A stretch of 64,000 bases of DNA from Rikenella microfusus (GTDB taxonomy: Bacteria; Bacteroidota; Bacteroidia; Bacteroidales; Tenuifilaceae): the NCBI GenBank assembly GCA_020722565.1, contig DYKO01000012.1:28739-92738 (forward strand), in the 5' to 3' direction. Both the position numbers and the translations under genes were made by a program. This document shows, in pieces, positions 54,417 to 63,535 of this stretch. The notes under the pieces were generated by a model. It was not told the DNA's origin, did not search any database, and saw nothing but the letters and a program-made list of their open reading frames with translations. Numbering within the stretch: the stretch's first letter is position 1; every line of letters starts with the position of its first letter.

Positions 54417-55184
54417 CTATTTTTGTTTCATTCGAAGGTATATTGAGGTAAGCACCTTTTTGGTGTGCAGGGGAAAATCGCCGTTCATCATCCATGAGTA
54501 GTAGCTGGGTTCAGCTTTAAGAACTTCAACAACAGGCTTCCCCTTATGCTTACCGAAATTAAATACCTCTACATTATTATCATCGAGAATAATCCTACCT
54601 GCAAAATCAACGTTTCGATTGAATGAGCTGAACTCCGAAAGGGAATCGACATCGTTTTTAAGTTCATGATAGCGCTCAACCTGAGCGCAGAGTACTTCAA
54701 AAGTGGCAAGTGTATCGGCCTCGGCGCTATGAGCATTTTCTAAATCCTTGTTTAAATAGAACTTATATGCTGCTGCCAGCGTTCGCTTCTCCATTTTGTG
54801 AAAAATGGTTTGCACATCGATGAATTTTCTTTTTTTAAGGTCGATGTCCACCCCTGCCCTTAAAAATTCCTCAGCCAACAAGGGCAAATCAAAACGATTT
54901 GAGTTAAACCCAGCAAAATCGCAACCCTCAATGAAATTGGCCAACGATTTAGCAATTTTCTTAAATGTTGGCGAATCTTTTACATCCTCGTCGGTTATGC
55001 CATGAATAGCAGTTGCTTCTGGTGGAATGGGCATTTCGGGATTTATGCGTCTTACCTTGGATTCTCTATTTCCGTTAGGGAAAACCTTAAGAATGGCTAT
55101 CTCAACAATCCTATCCTTTGCAATATCAACTCCTGTTGTTTCAAGATCAAATACAACCAGCGGATTTTTTATATTTAAAGCCAT
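54417..55184 (-). CDS. 3'-5' exonuclease (DnaQ-like) with C-terminal DUF3820-type domain
   Basis: A 255-residue DEDD-family exonuclease. Exo I is VVFDLETTGVD, Exo II lies around FAGFNSNRFDLPLL and Exo III is AHSAEADTLATFEVL (DEDDh). The C-terminal ~60 residues (FNFGKHKGKPVVEVLKAEPSYYSWMMNGDFP) match the short DUF3820 domain. It may be the proofreading partner of DNA polymerase III or a repair nuclease. The dnaN gene lies directly upstream on the same strand, with a hairpin between them, which favours a replication-linked role. Confidence 0.88.
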   Translation of the reverse strand: MALNIKNPLVVFDLETTGVDIAKDRIVEIAILKVFPNGNRESKVRRINPEMPIPPEATAIHGITDEDVKDSPTFKKIAKSLANFIEGCDFAGFNSNRFDLPLLAEEFLRAGVDIDLKKRKFIDVQTIFHKMEKRTLAAAYKFYLNKDLENAHSAEADTLATFEVLCAQVERYHELKNDVDSLSEFSSFNRNVDFAGRIILDDNNVEVFNFGKHKGKPVVEVLKAEPSYYSWMMNGDFPLHTKKVLTSIYLRMKQK

Positions 55185-55235
55185 TGTTACATTTTAAATT
55201 GCCAGAAATTACTAATTCTGCTATTTGAAACCAAA

Positions 55236-55259
55236 CTCCCCGAGGGTGTCCCCGGGGAG
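55236..55259 (-). terminator. Hairpin between dnaN and the exonuclease gene
   Basis: Stem CTCCCCG / CGGGGAG just downstream of dnaN. The following T run is short (TTTGG), so it may only attenuate transcription into the exonuclease gene. Confidence 0.6.
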
Positions 55260-55276
55260 CTAACAACAATAATTAC

Positions 55277-56407
55277 TTACGCCCCTATCATCATTGGCAT
55301 AAGTAGCATCAATATATCCTCATCGGGATTTTCGTTTTGATGGGGGAAAATAAGCCCAGCCCTTGACGAATCGGACATGGAAATTACCACATAGTTTGAT
55401 GAAATGTTGGAGAGAATTTCGATAAGGAAAGCCGACTTAAACCCAATTTCCATTTCATCGCCCTCATAGTCGCAGTTAAGGCGCTCATATGCTGAAACCG
55501 AAAAATCGAGGTCCTGAGCTGAAACCATGCACTGGTTTGCACTTAATCCCAACTTTATAAGATTGCTAGCCTGATTTGAGTAAATGGATACACGCCGAAC
55601 AGAATTGTAGAAATCGAGCCTATCGATAATCATTTTGTTGGGATTATCTACAGGGATAACCTGATTGTATGCAGGATAAGCACCCTCTATTAAACGGCAA
55701 ATCAGGGTGAATCCACTCATGGAAAACCTGGCATTTTTGTTATCGAACTCCAGATTTACAGCCCCTGTTTCCTTTACTAATATAGATTTTAATAGGTTTG
55801 CGGGTTTTTTGTGTAAAATGAATGATGAGAACTTATCAACCTGTAAATCCTTACGACGGTAGCGCACCAGCTTATGCGAGTCGGTGGCAACAAAGGTAAT
55901 CCCCTCCTCGGTGAGTTCAATAAAAATACCATTCATCACGGGGCGCATCTCATCGTCGGCAGTAGCAAAAATGGTCTTGGTAATACCATTATGCATAATA
56001 TCGGCCGTAAGTTTAACGCTAATAGTGCTTTCGGGGTTGAGCTCAGCTGCTTTGGGAAAATCATCGGAGGGTTGGCCAACTATATTGAACTGCCCATTTT
56101 CCGAGTGAATTACAATGCTCAATGCTCCCGGATCGATTTCAAAAGTTAATGGCTGCTCCGAAAACTCTTTTAGGGTATCAATTAATATTTTGTATGGAAT
56201 GGCAATGGCACCATCATCCTGAACATTATCGAGGGTGATGGTTGTAGTAAGGGTTGATTCCAGATCGGATGCTGTGATTTCCAGATCGTTTCCTTTCAGC
56301 CGAAACAAAAAGTTGTCGAGAATGGGTAGGGTGTTCTTGCTGCTGATTACCCTGCTAACCACCGACAGGTGGCTGAGTAGCATGGTGCTTGATACAACAA
56401 ACTTCAT
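55277..56407 (-). CDS. dnaN: DNA polymerase III beta subunit (sliding clamp)
   Basis: A 376-residue sliding clamp that tethers DNA polymerase III to DNA. The three clamp domains are evident: MKFVVSSTMLLSHLSVVSRVISSKNTLPILDNFLF at the start, VATDSHKLVRYRR in the middle, and the hydrophobic C-terminus DEDILMLLMPMMI. Length and blocks are normal for the family. It is not next to dnaA, as often seen outside Firmicutes. It follows the gldF-gldG-DUF4340 genes on the same strand after a 170-bp gap that probably holds its own promoter. Confidence 0.97.
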   Translation of the reverse strand: MKFVVSSTMLLSHLSVVSRVISSKNTLPILDNFLFRLKGNDLEITASDLESTLTTTITLDNVQDDGAIAIPYKILIDTLKEFSEQPLTFEIDPGALSIVIHSENGQFNIVGQPSDDFPKAAELNPESTISVKLTADIMHNGITKTIFATADDEMRPVMNGIFIELTEEGITFVATDSHKLVRYRRKDLQVDKFSSFILHKKPANLLKSILVKETGAVNLEFDNKNARFSMSGFTLICRLIEGAYPAYNQVIPVDNPNKMIIDRLDFYNSVRRVSIYSNQASNLIKLGLSANQCMVSAQDLDFSVSAYERLNCDYEGDEMEIGFKSAFLIEILSNISSNYVVISMSDSSRAGLIFPHQNENPDEDILMLLMPMMIGA

Positions 56408-56577
56408 CGTTCTAATTATTTTAGTTACTGTTTCTTATTAATTTCTTGATAACCAACAATCTATAAATAAAAAACTTTTAAACTTATATACGTTATAATT
56501 GCTTTCGCTTTGAAAATCAATTTCATTCACCTTAATTCGGGATTTCAATAATACAAAAAATATGCATAAATGGCACC

Positions 56578-57561
56578 CTAATTTGAGGAATTATTTACTA
56601 AATAATTGATAGATTGCAGCAAATGGTGAAAGTGGAAGTAATATCCAATCAAAAACCTTTTTTCGTTTTGATACTCAATAAGAAATTTATTGGGATCGTA
56701 ATCAATTGGTTCATTTAAAACATTTTTAAAATTTTCACCGTTTATTCTGTACAAGGAAAATTCATATTTTTTCCCATTCTGCATTTCAAATGCCACATTT
56801 GCTATAAGATTTGCAGGTTTAGCTGACTCCTGTTGCTCCACGGTTGCCCCTTCTAGTTTTAGCGCATCAAGTGAGAAATACAACATACTAACTTCTACCA
56901 TTTTAACACTATCATACCTAACGCCATTACCATCGGTAACGAATAGCTGCCGATCATCAAAAGTTAATCTATATGAACTTTGTGGCCTATTGGGATATGA
57001 AACTGAAATGTTAGCTAACCATTCAATGGGCTCGGGAAACAACCTTCCTGCCAACCAACGATTTGGACTTGTAGAAAAATATTCTATTAAATCGTCGGAA
57101 GCCGTTGGCGTTTCAATGTAATAGGGGCAATGCGAGTTCATGAGTAAACCTATAGGTTTATAGTTAAACGCTGGTATGGATGCCACCCAATACTCTTTAA
57201 TTACATTTCTACCCTTGAAAATACGAACTAAGGTACCTTTACTTTTTATCAACGATAGTACAGAATCGGATGGATTAATGCTGGCCTGCGCATAACCCTT
57301 GAGCGATTGTAGTATTCCAATAAAAAATTGAATCTCCTCAATATTGGCTGGATAAGAGTAGTTGATGTACCATGTGCCCTGATTTTGATTAATGCACAAG
57401 GTATCATTACCTCGCAAAATTTTTATTTGGGTTGGTTCTAACTTACCTATAGCAAACGGTTCACGTTTGCCTTCATAATATATAAAGACCAAAAAGGAAA
57501 GCAAAAGGGCACCCGCTGCAATACCCAAAATTAAAAATTCTTTTTTAAACCTTGGGATCAT
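56578..57561 (-). CDS. DUF4340-like membrane-anchored protein, gldG-linked
   Basis: A 327-residue protein with one N-terminal transmembrane helix (FLILGIAAGALLLSFLVFIYYEG) and a large periplasmic region. The pattern PTQIKILRGNDTLCINQNQGTWYIN ... IEEIQFFIGILQSLKG resembles DUF4340 proteins, which often accompany GldG-type ABC systems. Its start overlaps the gldG stop by 4 bp, so the two are translationally coupled and probably work in the same complex. I do not recognise a catalytic motif. Confidence 0.75.
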   Translation of the reverse strand: MIPRFKKEFLILGIAAGALLLSFLVFIYYEGKREPFAIGKLEPTQIKILRGNDTLCINQNQGTWYINYSYPANIEEIQFFIGILQSLKGYAQASINPSDSVLSLIKSKGTLVRIFKGRNVIKEYWVASIPAFNYKPIGLLMNSHCPYYIETPTASDDLIEYFSTSPNRWLAGRLFPEPIEWLANISVSYPNRPQSSYRLTFDDRQLFVTDGNGVRYDSVKMVEVSMLYFSLDALKLEGATVEQQESAKPANLIANVAFEMQNGKKYEFSLYRINGENFKNVLNEPIDYDPNKFLIEYQNEKRFLIGYYFHFHHLLQSINYLVNNSSN

Positions 57562-59270
57562 AACCTATGGGTATATTTTCTTCGTCGAATTACAAACCAA
57601 ATCCCCCCCCCAATGACAAGCACCAGTGAGGGTAAAACCGTGTTTATGACTTGCCAGGTAAGTTGTTCTGCTACAACTTTTTTCCTGTTGAGTAACCGAA
57701 GTTTTATGTCCTTAGAACGTAGCTGCAAAAGGTTTACGTTATCGCAAAGGTAATGCACCATATTTACCACTAGTTCTTTATTACCAAAGGTTTGCTGGGT
57801 AAATCTATCGTAGCCCAAAGGTAAAATATAGGCTCCATTGGGGCGCCGTTGAACATCGTTACGGATAATATCGGCATCGCCCACAACTATTATCCTGGTA
57901 TATGGACTCTTCTCAAGAATATTAATTTTTCCGCTGGAAATAATGTGATGCACTGGACGGTTTCTGAAGTTTGATGTAAAGTTTCCACTGAGCAAAACGG
58001 CAACTGGAACGTATGGTCTATTAAACTCGTAGCGCATAATGCTCCTGCTAACCTGGCTGAGACTAATTAGTGCGGGCACCTTAACCATCTTGCCTTCCTG
58101 CGACGTAAAAAGAAGTATCTCTTTTTTTACATTAAAATCAAGCCCCACTGTGTCAACTGAACTAATAAATCGCGACAGAATAAGGTTAAGCCCTTTAGTG
58201 ATAGGATTACCTGATGGTGGATTAAGCAAGGGATAATACAACCAGCGTGCTGGAACAAAGTGGGCCTCCTGTCCGGCAAACGCCGTATTAACAGGAATAA
58301 CGGCGCATTGTAAATCCTGAACAAGCAAAGGGTTTAGTCTTACCCCGTAACGGAAAAGCATATCATCTATATTATGCTGATTGACAAAGGCAAGGGTGTT
58401 TGCTCCAGTAGATAGGCTATCGATGTTAACGCTAACCGGATCCACAAAGAATAGGGCTCTGCCTCCATTCATTATAAACTGATCAATAACCAATTTATCG
58501 GCTTCGGGTATGGGTTTAGAGGGGCCTGCAATAACAATAGTTTTGTAGGGTTTCAGAGCGTTAACATCTCCATTTATGGTAATCCTCTCAACACGATAGT
58601 ATTGATTAAGTTCCCCTTCAATATCGCCGGTTTCAAACTCATCAAACTCACCATGCCCCTGAATAAAAGCTACCCTTTGTTTTGTTTCATTGGTTAATCG
58701 GAGTATGGCATCAATAAGAGCAAATTCAAAATTTTGAATGGATAGGTTGATGTTCTCCTCACCAGAAAGATTCGGATTATTGCGCAATAAATTAACTGCC
58801 AATTCCTTTCCCCTATAGGTTATTAGGCAACCTGGAAAGATGATGCGCTGTAAAATTGCGCCATCTTTATCCTTAATATGAACATTTGTGGGCTGAAGGC
58901 CAATATCAGAAAGTTTCTTAAGCAGCTCCTCTTGATTTTTTGTCCCTTTAGTGCTATAGGGATTCACAAATTCAAATTGCAACTTTTTGCCTGCAATCAC
59001 CTTAAATTCACTTAGAGTTTCATAGAGTGCCCGCTTCATTCTGACAAATGCGGTAGGAAGCTCACCGTCGAGATATATTCTAATGTATATCAAATCGTTA
59101 GTGTTCCTCAGCAGCTGCTGGGTGAAGGGCTTAATGGTATATCGCTTATCCTCTGTTAAATCGAGACGGAAATAAAAAAAACTTGATACAAAATTGATTA
59201 CGAATATTGAAACAATTAAAATTAAAAATTTCAGAATACTTCTTTTTCTATTACTCAAACCTTGCTTCAT
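57558..59270 (-). CDS. gldG: GldG: gliding-type ABC transporter substrate-binding-like subunit
   Basis: A GldG-family protein (571 aa from the ATG at 59270; the upstream TTG start would overlap gldF). It has an N-terminal helix (ILKFLILIVSIFVINFVSSFF), a conserved periplasmic domain (RLDLTEDKRYTIKPFTQQLLRN, VAFIQGHGEFDEF, IVIAGPSKPIPEADKLVIDQFIMNGGRALFFVDPV) and a C-terminal helix (VINTVLPSLVLVIGGGIWFVIRRRK). In gliding Bacteroidota, GldG works with GldF and the ATPase GldA. Relatives in non-gliding species share the architecture. The ATPase gene is not in this window. Confidence 0.92.
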   Translation of the reverse strand: MKQGLSNRKRSILKFLILIVSIFVINFVSSFFYFRLDLTEDKRYTIKPFTQQLLRNTNDLIYIRIYLDGELPTAFVRMKRALYETLSEFKVIAGKKLQFEFVNPYSTKGTKNQEELLKKLSDIGLQPTNVHIKDKDGAILQRIIFPGCLITYRGKELAVNLLRNNPNLSGEENINLSIQNFEFALIDAILRLTNETKQRVAFIQGHGEFDEFETGDIEGELNQYYRVERITINGDVNALKPYKTIVIAGPSKPIPEADKLVIDQFIMNGGRALFFVDPVSVNIDSLSTGANTLAFVNQHNIDDMLFRYGVRLNPLLVQDLQCAVIPVNTAFAGQEAHFVPARWLYYPLLNPPSGNPITKGLNLILSRFISSVDTVGLDFNVKKEILLFTSQEGKMVKVPALISLSQVSRSIMRYEFNRPYVPVAVLLSGNFTSNFRNRPVHHIISSGKINILEKSPYTRIIVVGDADIIRNDVQRRPNGAYILPLGYDRFTQQTFGNKELVVNMVHYLCDNVNLLQLRSKDIKLRLLNRKKVVAEQLTWQVINTVLPSLVLVIGGGIWFVIRRRKYTHRL

Positions 59271-59289
59271 ACCACTGATTTTAAGATAA

Positions 59290-60021
59290 CTACCATTTAC
59301 GTGATTCAAGTTTTAAGCGTGTGAGAGCCAGAAAAGTAGTAGCAAACGATATAAAGTAAATTAAATCGCGCAAATCAATCACGCCCCTGCTAATTGAACT
59401 ATAGTGCTCACTTATGCTCAGCCAAAGAAACACCTCTCGGATACCGCTTAAACCCTGAAGATCCAATGCCATTGAAATACCGGAATAGAAAAGGAAGCAT
59501 AGTGTAACCGAAATCATAAATGCAACAATCGCATTATCGGTTAAACTAGAAGCAAAAATTCCAATTGATGCATAAGCTGATGCCAAAAGAAAAAGACCAA
59601 TAAATGAGCCCCATGTTGCCGCCCAATCCAGATTACCTATGGGACTTCCTAGGCTATAGATACTAAAAACAAATGTAAGAGTAGGAATAAGGATGATAAG
59701 AACCAAAATCACCGCAGCTATAAACTTACCTATAACCAATGATGTATCAGATATTGGACGGGTGAGTATTAGTTCAATGGTTCCGTATCTTTTCTCATCG
59801 GAAAACATCCGCATGGTGGCGGCAGGAACAAGAAAAAGAAACAACCATGGCGCTATGTAGAAAAGCGACTCAAGTGATGCATAGCCAGAATCTAAAATAT
59901 TGATGCTCCCTGGCAAAACCCAAAGGAATAAACCGGTAAGTATTAAAAATACTATCGCTATTACATAACCTGTTAGCGATGAAAAAAAATTCTGTAATTC
60001 CCTGATGAGTACCGATTTCAT
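59290..60021 (-). CDS. gldF: GldF: gliding-type ABC transporter permease
   Basis: A 243-residue ABC-2-type permease with six predicted helices (for example YVIAIVFLILTGLFLWVLPGS, FIAAVILVLIILIPTLTFVFSIY and AIVAFMISVTLCFLFYSGISMAL). The cytoplasmic segment RMFSDEKRYGTIELILTRPISDTSLVIGKFIAA is the conserved ABC-2 coupling region. It precedes gldG by about 19 bp. The pair should form an inner-membrane transporter linked to gliding or T9SS-related functions; the T9SS cargo protein in this window shows that the secretion system exists in the genome. Confidence 0.92.
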   Translation of the reverse strand: MKSVLIRELQNFFSSLTGYVIAIVFLILTGLFLWVLPGSINILDSGYASLESLFYIAPWLFLFLVPAATMRMFSDEKRYGTIELILTRPISDTSLVIGKFIAAVILVLIILIPTLTFVFSIYSLGSPIGNLDWAATWGSFIGLFLLASAYASIGIFASSLTDNAIVAFMISVTLCFLFYSGISMALDLQGLSGIREVFLWLSISEHYSSISRGVIDLRDLIYFISFATTFLALTRLKLESRKW

Positions 60022-60088
60022 TCTCTATCGATTTTGATGCAAAATAAAAAATGTTCTACAAGAAGGCTCTATATATAAACACACCAGC

Positions 60089-61300
60089 TTATGGAATAAA
60101 ATTTAAGAATGGCAAAGTTTCAACGGCTTCAAAGGGCTGAAGCTTAAGGCTATCGACTTTATCCTTGTCGATAGCAACTTTTGAAACATCAACAATACTA
60201 ACACCCTTAAAATAGTATTTTATTATTTGTTCGTAGTCCCAGCCCTTTTGCGCCATAGCAAGGGCACCATCCTGACACATACCAACCCCATGCCCATAGC
60301 CCCGCCCCGATAACCGGACCTCGGTTTTAGCAACATTAACAGAAAACCATGCTGACCTTAACCGAAAATGCTTTCGCACAGCGGTAACTGGTATATTGAT
60401 CCCCATTACAGGGTAGAACCTAGGTCTATTTTTGGGATTAAAATTCATGTCGTTTCGGGTAGCTTGTGCTGTGTCAACCCCTTGAGCCGCTAAAAACTTT
60501 TTCCATTCCGTTATGGGAATGGTCCTTTCCCATCGCGCATTTCGGGCCGAAGTACAATAAGGATCCCTTACGGAACGTAAATACGGAAGTTCCGATATCC
60601 AAACATCTTCGGAATTTGCCGTTTGTCCGCCACAATTGGCATGAAATGCTGCGGTTATGGGACGATTAAGTGAATCTACCACAATCAGCCCCTTAACATC
60701 CATTACAGCATCAAGAATATCCTGAAATTTTTCTGTTCTACCTTTATAAGCCTGGCAATGCTCTTCGTCGCAAAGGTTAAAGCCCTCCGATTGATGTTTA
60801 GTGGTATGGGTTAGTGTATAGGTTCGAACCAAAAGGGCCTGGGCCTTGTAAAGTTCATCCTCTTTTCCGGGGCCTGCTTCAGCTAGTACTACAGCAGCAA
60901 TATATTTCTCAGTATCAATTACATTAACCGCCATAAGCCTATCGTACTCCACGTAAAAGGTAATGTTATCGTCGTAAAGCCTTGCCGGCTTAGCGGGTAT
61001 CACTGGCTTTAGCCTAAACACATCGTCACCGGAATTGCCCACTAATGTAACTCTACTATAAAGTCCGTAGCTACAATTTTCATCGCGAACCAATACTGAA
61101 TCACCTTGTCGGCTGATATATATTATCTGATTGGGCTTAACGGTTACAATGGTATCGGCAAACATAAGATTATAGCTGCCCTGCATTGGTGTGAGCAAAA
61201 TGGTGTTAAGACGAGTATCGTTGAAAATGCTAATGGTAACCTTTTGAGCAAAAAGGCAAAAAGATTGAACCAAAAGAGTAATAGTAAGTAAAGCCTTCAT
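60089..61300 (-). CDS. SpoIID/LytB-domain secreted protein
   Basis: A 403-residue exported protein (signal peptide ALLTITLLVQSFCLFAQ). The SpoIID/LytB domain is clear: EKYIAAVVLAEAGPGKEDELYKAQALLVRTYTLTH, CQAYKGR, AAFHANCGGQTANSEDVW, PYLRSVRDPYC and GRGYGHGVGMCQDGALAMAQKGWDYEQIIKYYFKGV. Spore-former homologues are peptidoglycan transglycosylases that cleave stem-peptide-free glycan. In Bacteroidota the role is unproven, but cell-wall remodelling is likely. It starts 7 bp after lpxB, so they share an mRNA. Confidence 0.92.
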   Translation of the reverse strand: MKALLTITLLVQSFCLFAQKVTISIFNDTRLNTILLTPMQGSYNLMFADTIVTVKPNQIIYISRQGDSVLVRDENCSYGLYSRVTLVGNSGDDVFRLKPVIPAKPARLYDDNITFYVEYDRLMAVNVIDTEKYIAAVVLAEAGPGKEDELYKAQALLVRTYTLTHTTKHQSEGFNLCDEEHCQAYKGRTEKFQDILDAVMDVKGLIVVDSLNRPITAAFHANCGGQTANSEDVWISELPYLRSVRDPYCTSARNARWERTIPITEWKKFLAAQGVDTAQATRNDMNFNPKNRPRFYPVMGINIPVTAVRKHFRLRSAWFSVNVAKTEVRLSGRGYGHGVGMCQDGALAMAQKGWDYEQIIKYYFKGVSIVDVSKVAIDKDKVDSLKLQPFEAVETLPFLNFIP

Positions 61301-61307
61301 AAGAATA

Positions 61308-62435
61308 TCATTTATGTGTTTTTAACATTTCTACCATACATTTACCAACCCTGAGCGAGGCCCCAGATTCGCCCAACTTGTGCCAAAGCTTTTCATAAAG
61401 TTCTAATTGCCGGGCTCGCTCAATACGACCAGGTAAAAGTTTAGAAGCCTCAGCATAAAGCCTATCGTGAGTTAAGTCGTACTGCTTCAGCTCCGTAACC
61501 ACCTCACAACCCATGTTAAGGTTGACAAGCGAAATATATTTAACCTTAATAACCATCCATGCAATCAGCATTGAAAAGAAATTGCCCCTATAGCAAACCA
61601 CCTGCGGGACATTCAGAAGGGCTGCTTCAAGCGTAGCAGTTCCAGATGTTACAATTGCTAAAGTTGAACACGAAAACAACTCGTAGGTCTGATTAAATAC
61701 TAACTTAACATCTGTTCCTTTGATAAAAGGTTCATAAACATTGATATCCAGCGATGGTGCTCCTGCAATAACAAACTGGTAGTCGGGAAACCGTTCAATC
61801 ATTTCTAACATAATAGGCAAATTGTAACGAATTTCCTGCCGCCGGCTTCCGGCAACCAGAGCTATAATAGGTTTTTCGGGCAAAGAATTCCTGTTGCAAA
61901 ATTCAGCTAGTGATAAGGATTTGGGTAAACGATGCTTTATGGCATCGATTGAAGGATTACCCTCATACACAGGTTCAATACCCTTACTTTTAAAGTAATC
62001 GATTTCAAAGGGAAAAATCACGAAAAGTTTATCTACATACTGCTTTAGTATTTTAACCCTCGATTCCTTCCATGCCCATACCTTTGGGGCAATATAGTAA
62101 AATACCTGATATCCTGTTTTTTTTGCAAATTTAGCAATGCGAAGATTAAACCCGGGATAATCAACTAGTATTACCACATCGGGATTATACACAACAATAT
62201 CGTTTTTACACATCTGCATATTTGCCTTAATGGTTTTAAGGTTCTGAAGAACCTCAAGAAACCCCATAAAGGCCATCTCACGATAGTGCTTTACCAGCGT
62301 TCCCCCCTGTGCCTGCATGAGTTCGCCACCAAAGTAACGAAACTCTGCTTCGGAATCCGCTTGTTTTATTCCCCTCATAAGGTTAGATGCATGTAAATCG
62401 CCAGATGCCTCGCCGGCAACAAGGTAGTAACGCAT
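61308..62435 (-). CDS. lpxB: Lipid-A-disaccharide synthase
   Basis: A 375-residue GT19 glycosyltransferase that joins UDP-2,3-diacylglucosamine and lipid X to make the lipid A disaccharide at the inner membrane. The blocks YYLVAGEASGDLHASNLM, MGFLEVLQNL, VDYPGFNLRIA, YIAPKVWAWKESRV, ALVAGSRRQEI and VTSGTATLEAALLNVPQVVCYRG are all diagnostic of LpxB. It lies in the surE - small membrane protein - lpxB - SpoIID run, an envelope-biogenesis operon. Confidence 0.97.
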   Translation of the reverse strand: MRYYLVAGEASGDLHASNLMRGIKQADSEAEFRYFGGELMQAQGGTLVKHYREMAFMGFLEVLQNLKTIKANMQMCKNDIVVYNPDVVILVDYPGFNLRIAKFAKKTGYQVFYYIAPKVWAWKESRVKILKQYVDKLFVIFPFEIDYFKSKGIEPVYEGNPSIDAIKHRLPKSLSLAEFCNRNSLPEKPIIALVAGSRRQEIRYNLPIMLEMIERFPDYQFVIAGAPSLDINVYEPFIKGTDVKLVFNQTYELFSCSTLAIVTSGTATLEAALLNVPQVVCYRGNFFSMLIAWMVIKVKYISLVNLNMGCEVVTELKQYDLTHDRLYAEASKLLPGRIERARQLELYEKLWHKLGESGASLRVGKCMVEMLKTHK

Positions 62436-62439
62436 AATC

Positions 62440-62730
62440 TTATAAAAATCGCATTAAAACAATAATTAAAGCAAGAATGATGGTACTCCCCAGTACTCCC
62501 TGCGCAGCTTTAAGCCTGTTAGTCCAAATGAAAGCAAAAAATAGTCCGAGATTGGGAAGAACAGCCATCGATAATGCCCTCGACAAATCACCCTTATAAT
62601 TCAAATATTTAAGAAAGTCGATAAAATCAAAATTCATAGCAAGAGTATATTTAATTACAAGCAATGAAATTATGGGGAGCAGAATACCTGAAAGGTAACC
62701 ATGCCACTGATTATTTATTTTTCTCTGCAT
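62440..62730 (-). CDS. Small hydrophobic membrane protein (96 aa)
   Basis: Read from the ATG at 62730 (MQRKINNQWHGYLSGILL); the ATG at 62736 is an alternative. About three transmembrane helices are visible (YLSGILLPIISLLVIKYTLAM, AVLPNLGLFFAFIWTN and GVLGSTIILALIIVLMRFL). The start overlaps the surE 3' end by about 20 bp, and lpxB follows after 4 bp, so it is tightly embedded in the operon. I recall similar unnamed proteins beside lpxB in Bacteroidota. Function unknown; an envelope role is inferred from context only. Confidence 0.7.
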   Translation of the reverse strand: MQRKINNQWHGYLSGILLPIISLLVIKYTLAMNFDFIDFLKYLNYKGDLSRALSMAVLPNLGLFFAFIWTNRLKAAQGVLGSTIILALIIVLMRFL

Positions 62731-63535
62731 AAACATTGATATTTTCCAGGTTCCACTTCTTAATTTTATCAATCTCTGAGTAATTGGTCAAGTCAACCTG
62801 AACAGGGACCACCGATATGTAACCGTTATTAAGCCAATACTCATCTGTATCGGTGGCATCGGGTTCTTCGTTATGAAAGTATCCTGTAAGCCAGTAGTAG
62901 TCGACGCCACGGGGGTCGGTTCGTTTTTCAAACTCTTCGCGCCATGTTCCCTTATTCTGTCGGGTAACCCGAATCCCCTTAATTGATTTCATAGGCAGAA
63001 CCGGAATATTTACATTCAAACAGCATCCCCTACTAATACCATTGTCTAATACCTGCTTCAATATTATACGACCGTATTCAATTGACGCTTCAAAATCTGG
63101 GTTTTCGTCATAATCGAGGAGTGAAAAACCAATGGAAGGAATGTTGTAAAGACAACCCTCAATTGCGGCTGCCATTGTCCCGCTGTAAATTATGCTAATT
63201 GAAGAGTTAGAACCATGATTTATCCCCGAAACCAACAAATCGGGTAAACGATTGGTAAATAGCTGACTCATGGCCAGTTTCACACAATCGACAGGAGTAC
63301 CATTAATGGTATAAAATTTAACCCCCTCGCTATGTTTGCGCTGCTTTAACCTTAAGGGAACCTTTATAGTAATGGCATGCGACATACCCGAGTACCCCTC
63401 CTCCGGCGCCACCACCACCACATTGCCAAAAGGTTTAACCATCTCCACCAGTGCCTCTATGCCGGCAGCTTTGTAACCATCGTCGTTTGTCACTAAAATT
63501 AAAGGTCGTTTCACTCCCCCTTTTTCTTCGAACAT
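62711..63535 (-). CDS. surE: 5'/3'-nucleotidase SurE
   Basis: A 274-residue SurE phosphatase that dephosphorylates nucleoside monophosphates. The N-terminal metal site ILVTNDDGYKAAGIEAL contains the ND-D motif. VVAPEEGYSGMSHAIT, GTPVDCVKLAMSQLF and DLLVSGINHGSNSSISIIYSGTMAAAIEGCL complete the family signature. The long C-terminal region (RVTRQNKGTWREEFEKRTDPRGVDYYWL) is typical of SurE. It is the first gene of the long envelope/gliding block. Just upstream the sequence is non-coding. Confidence 0.96.
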   Translation of the reverse strand: MFEEKGGVKRPLILVTNDDGYKAAGIEALVEMVKPFGNVVVVAPEEGYSGMSHAITIKVPLRLKQRKHSEGVKFYTINGTPVDCVKLAMSQLFTNRLPDLLVSGINHGSNSSISIIYSGTMAAAIEGCLYNIPSIGFSLLDYDENPDFEASIEYGRIILKQVLDNGISRGCCLNVNIPVLPMKSIKGIRVTRQNKGTWREEFEKRTDPRGVDYYWLTGYFHNEEPDATDTDEYWLNNGYISVVPVQVDLTNYSEIDKIKKWNLENINVYAEKNK

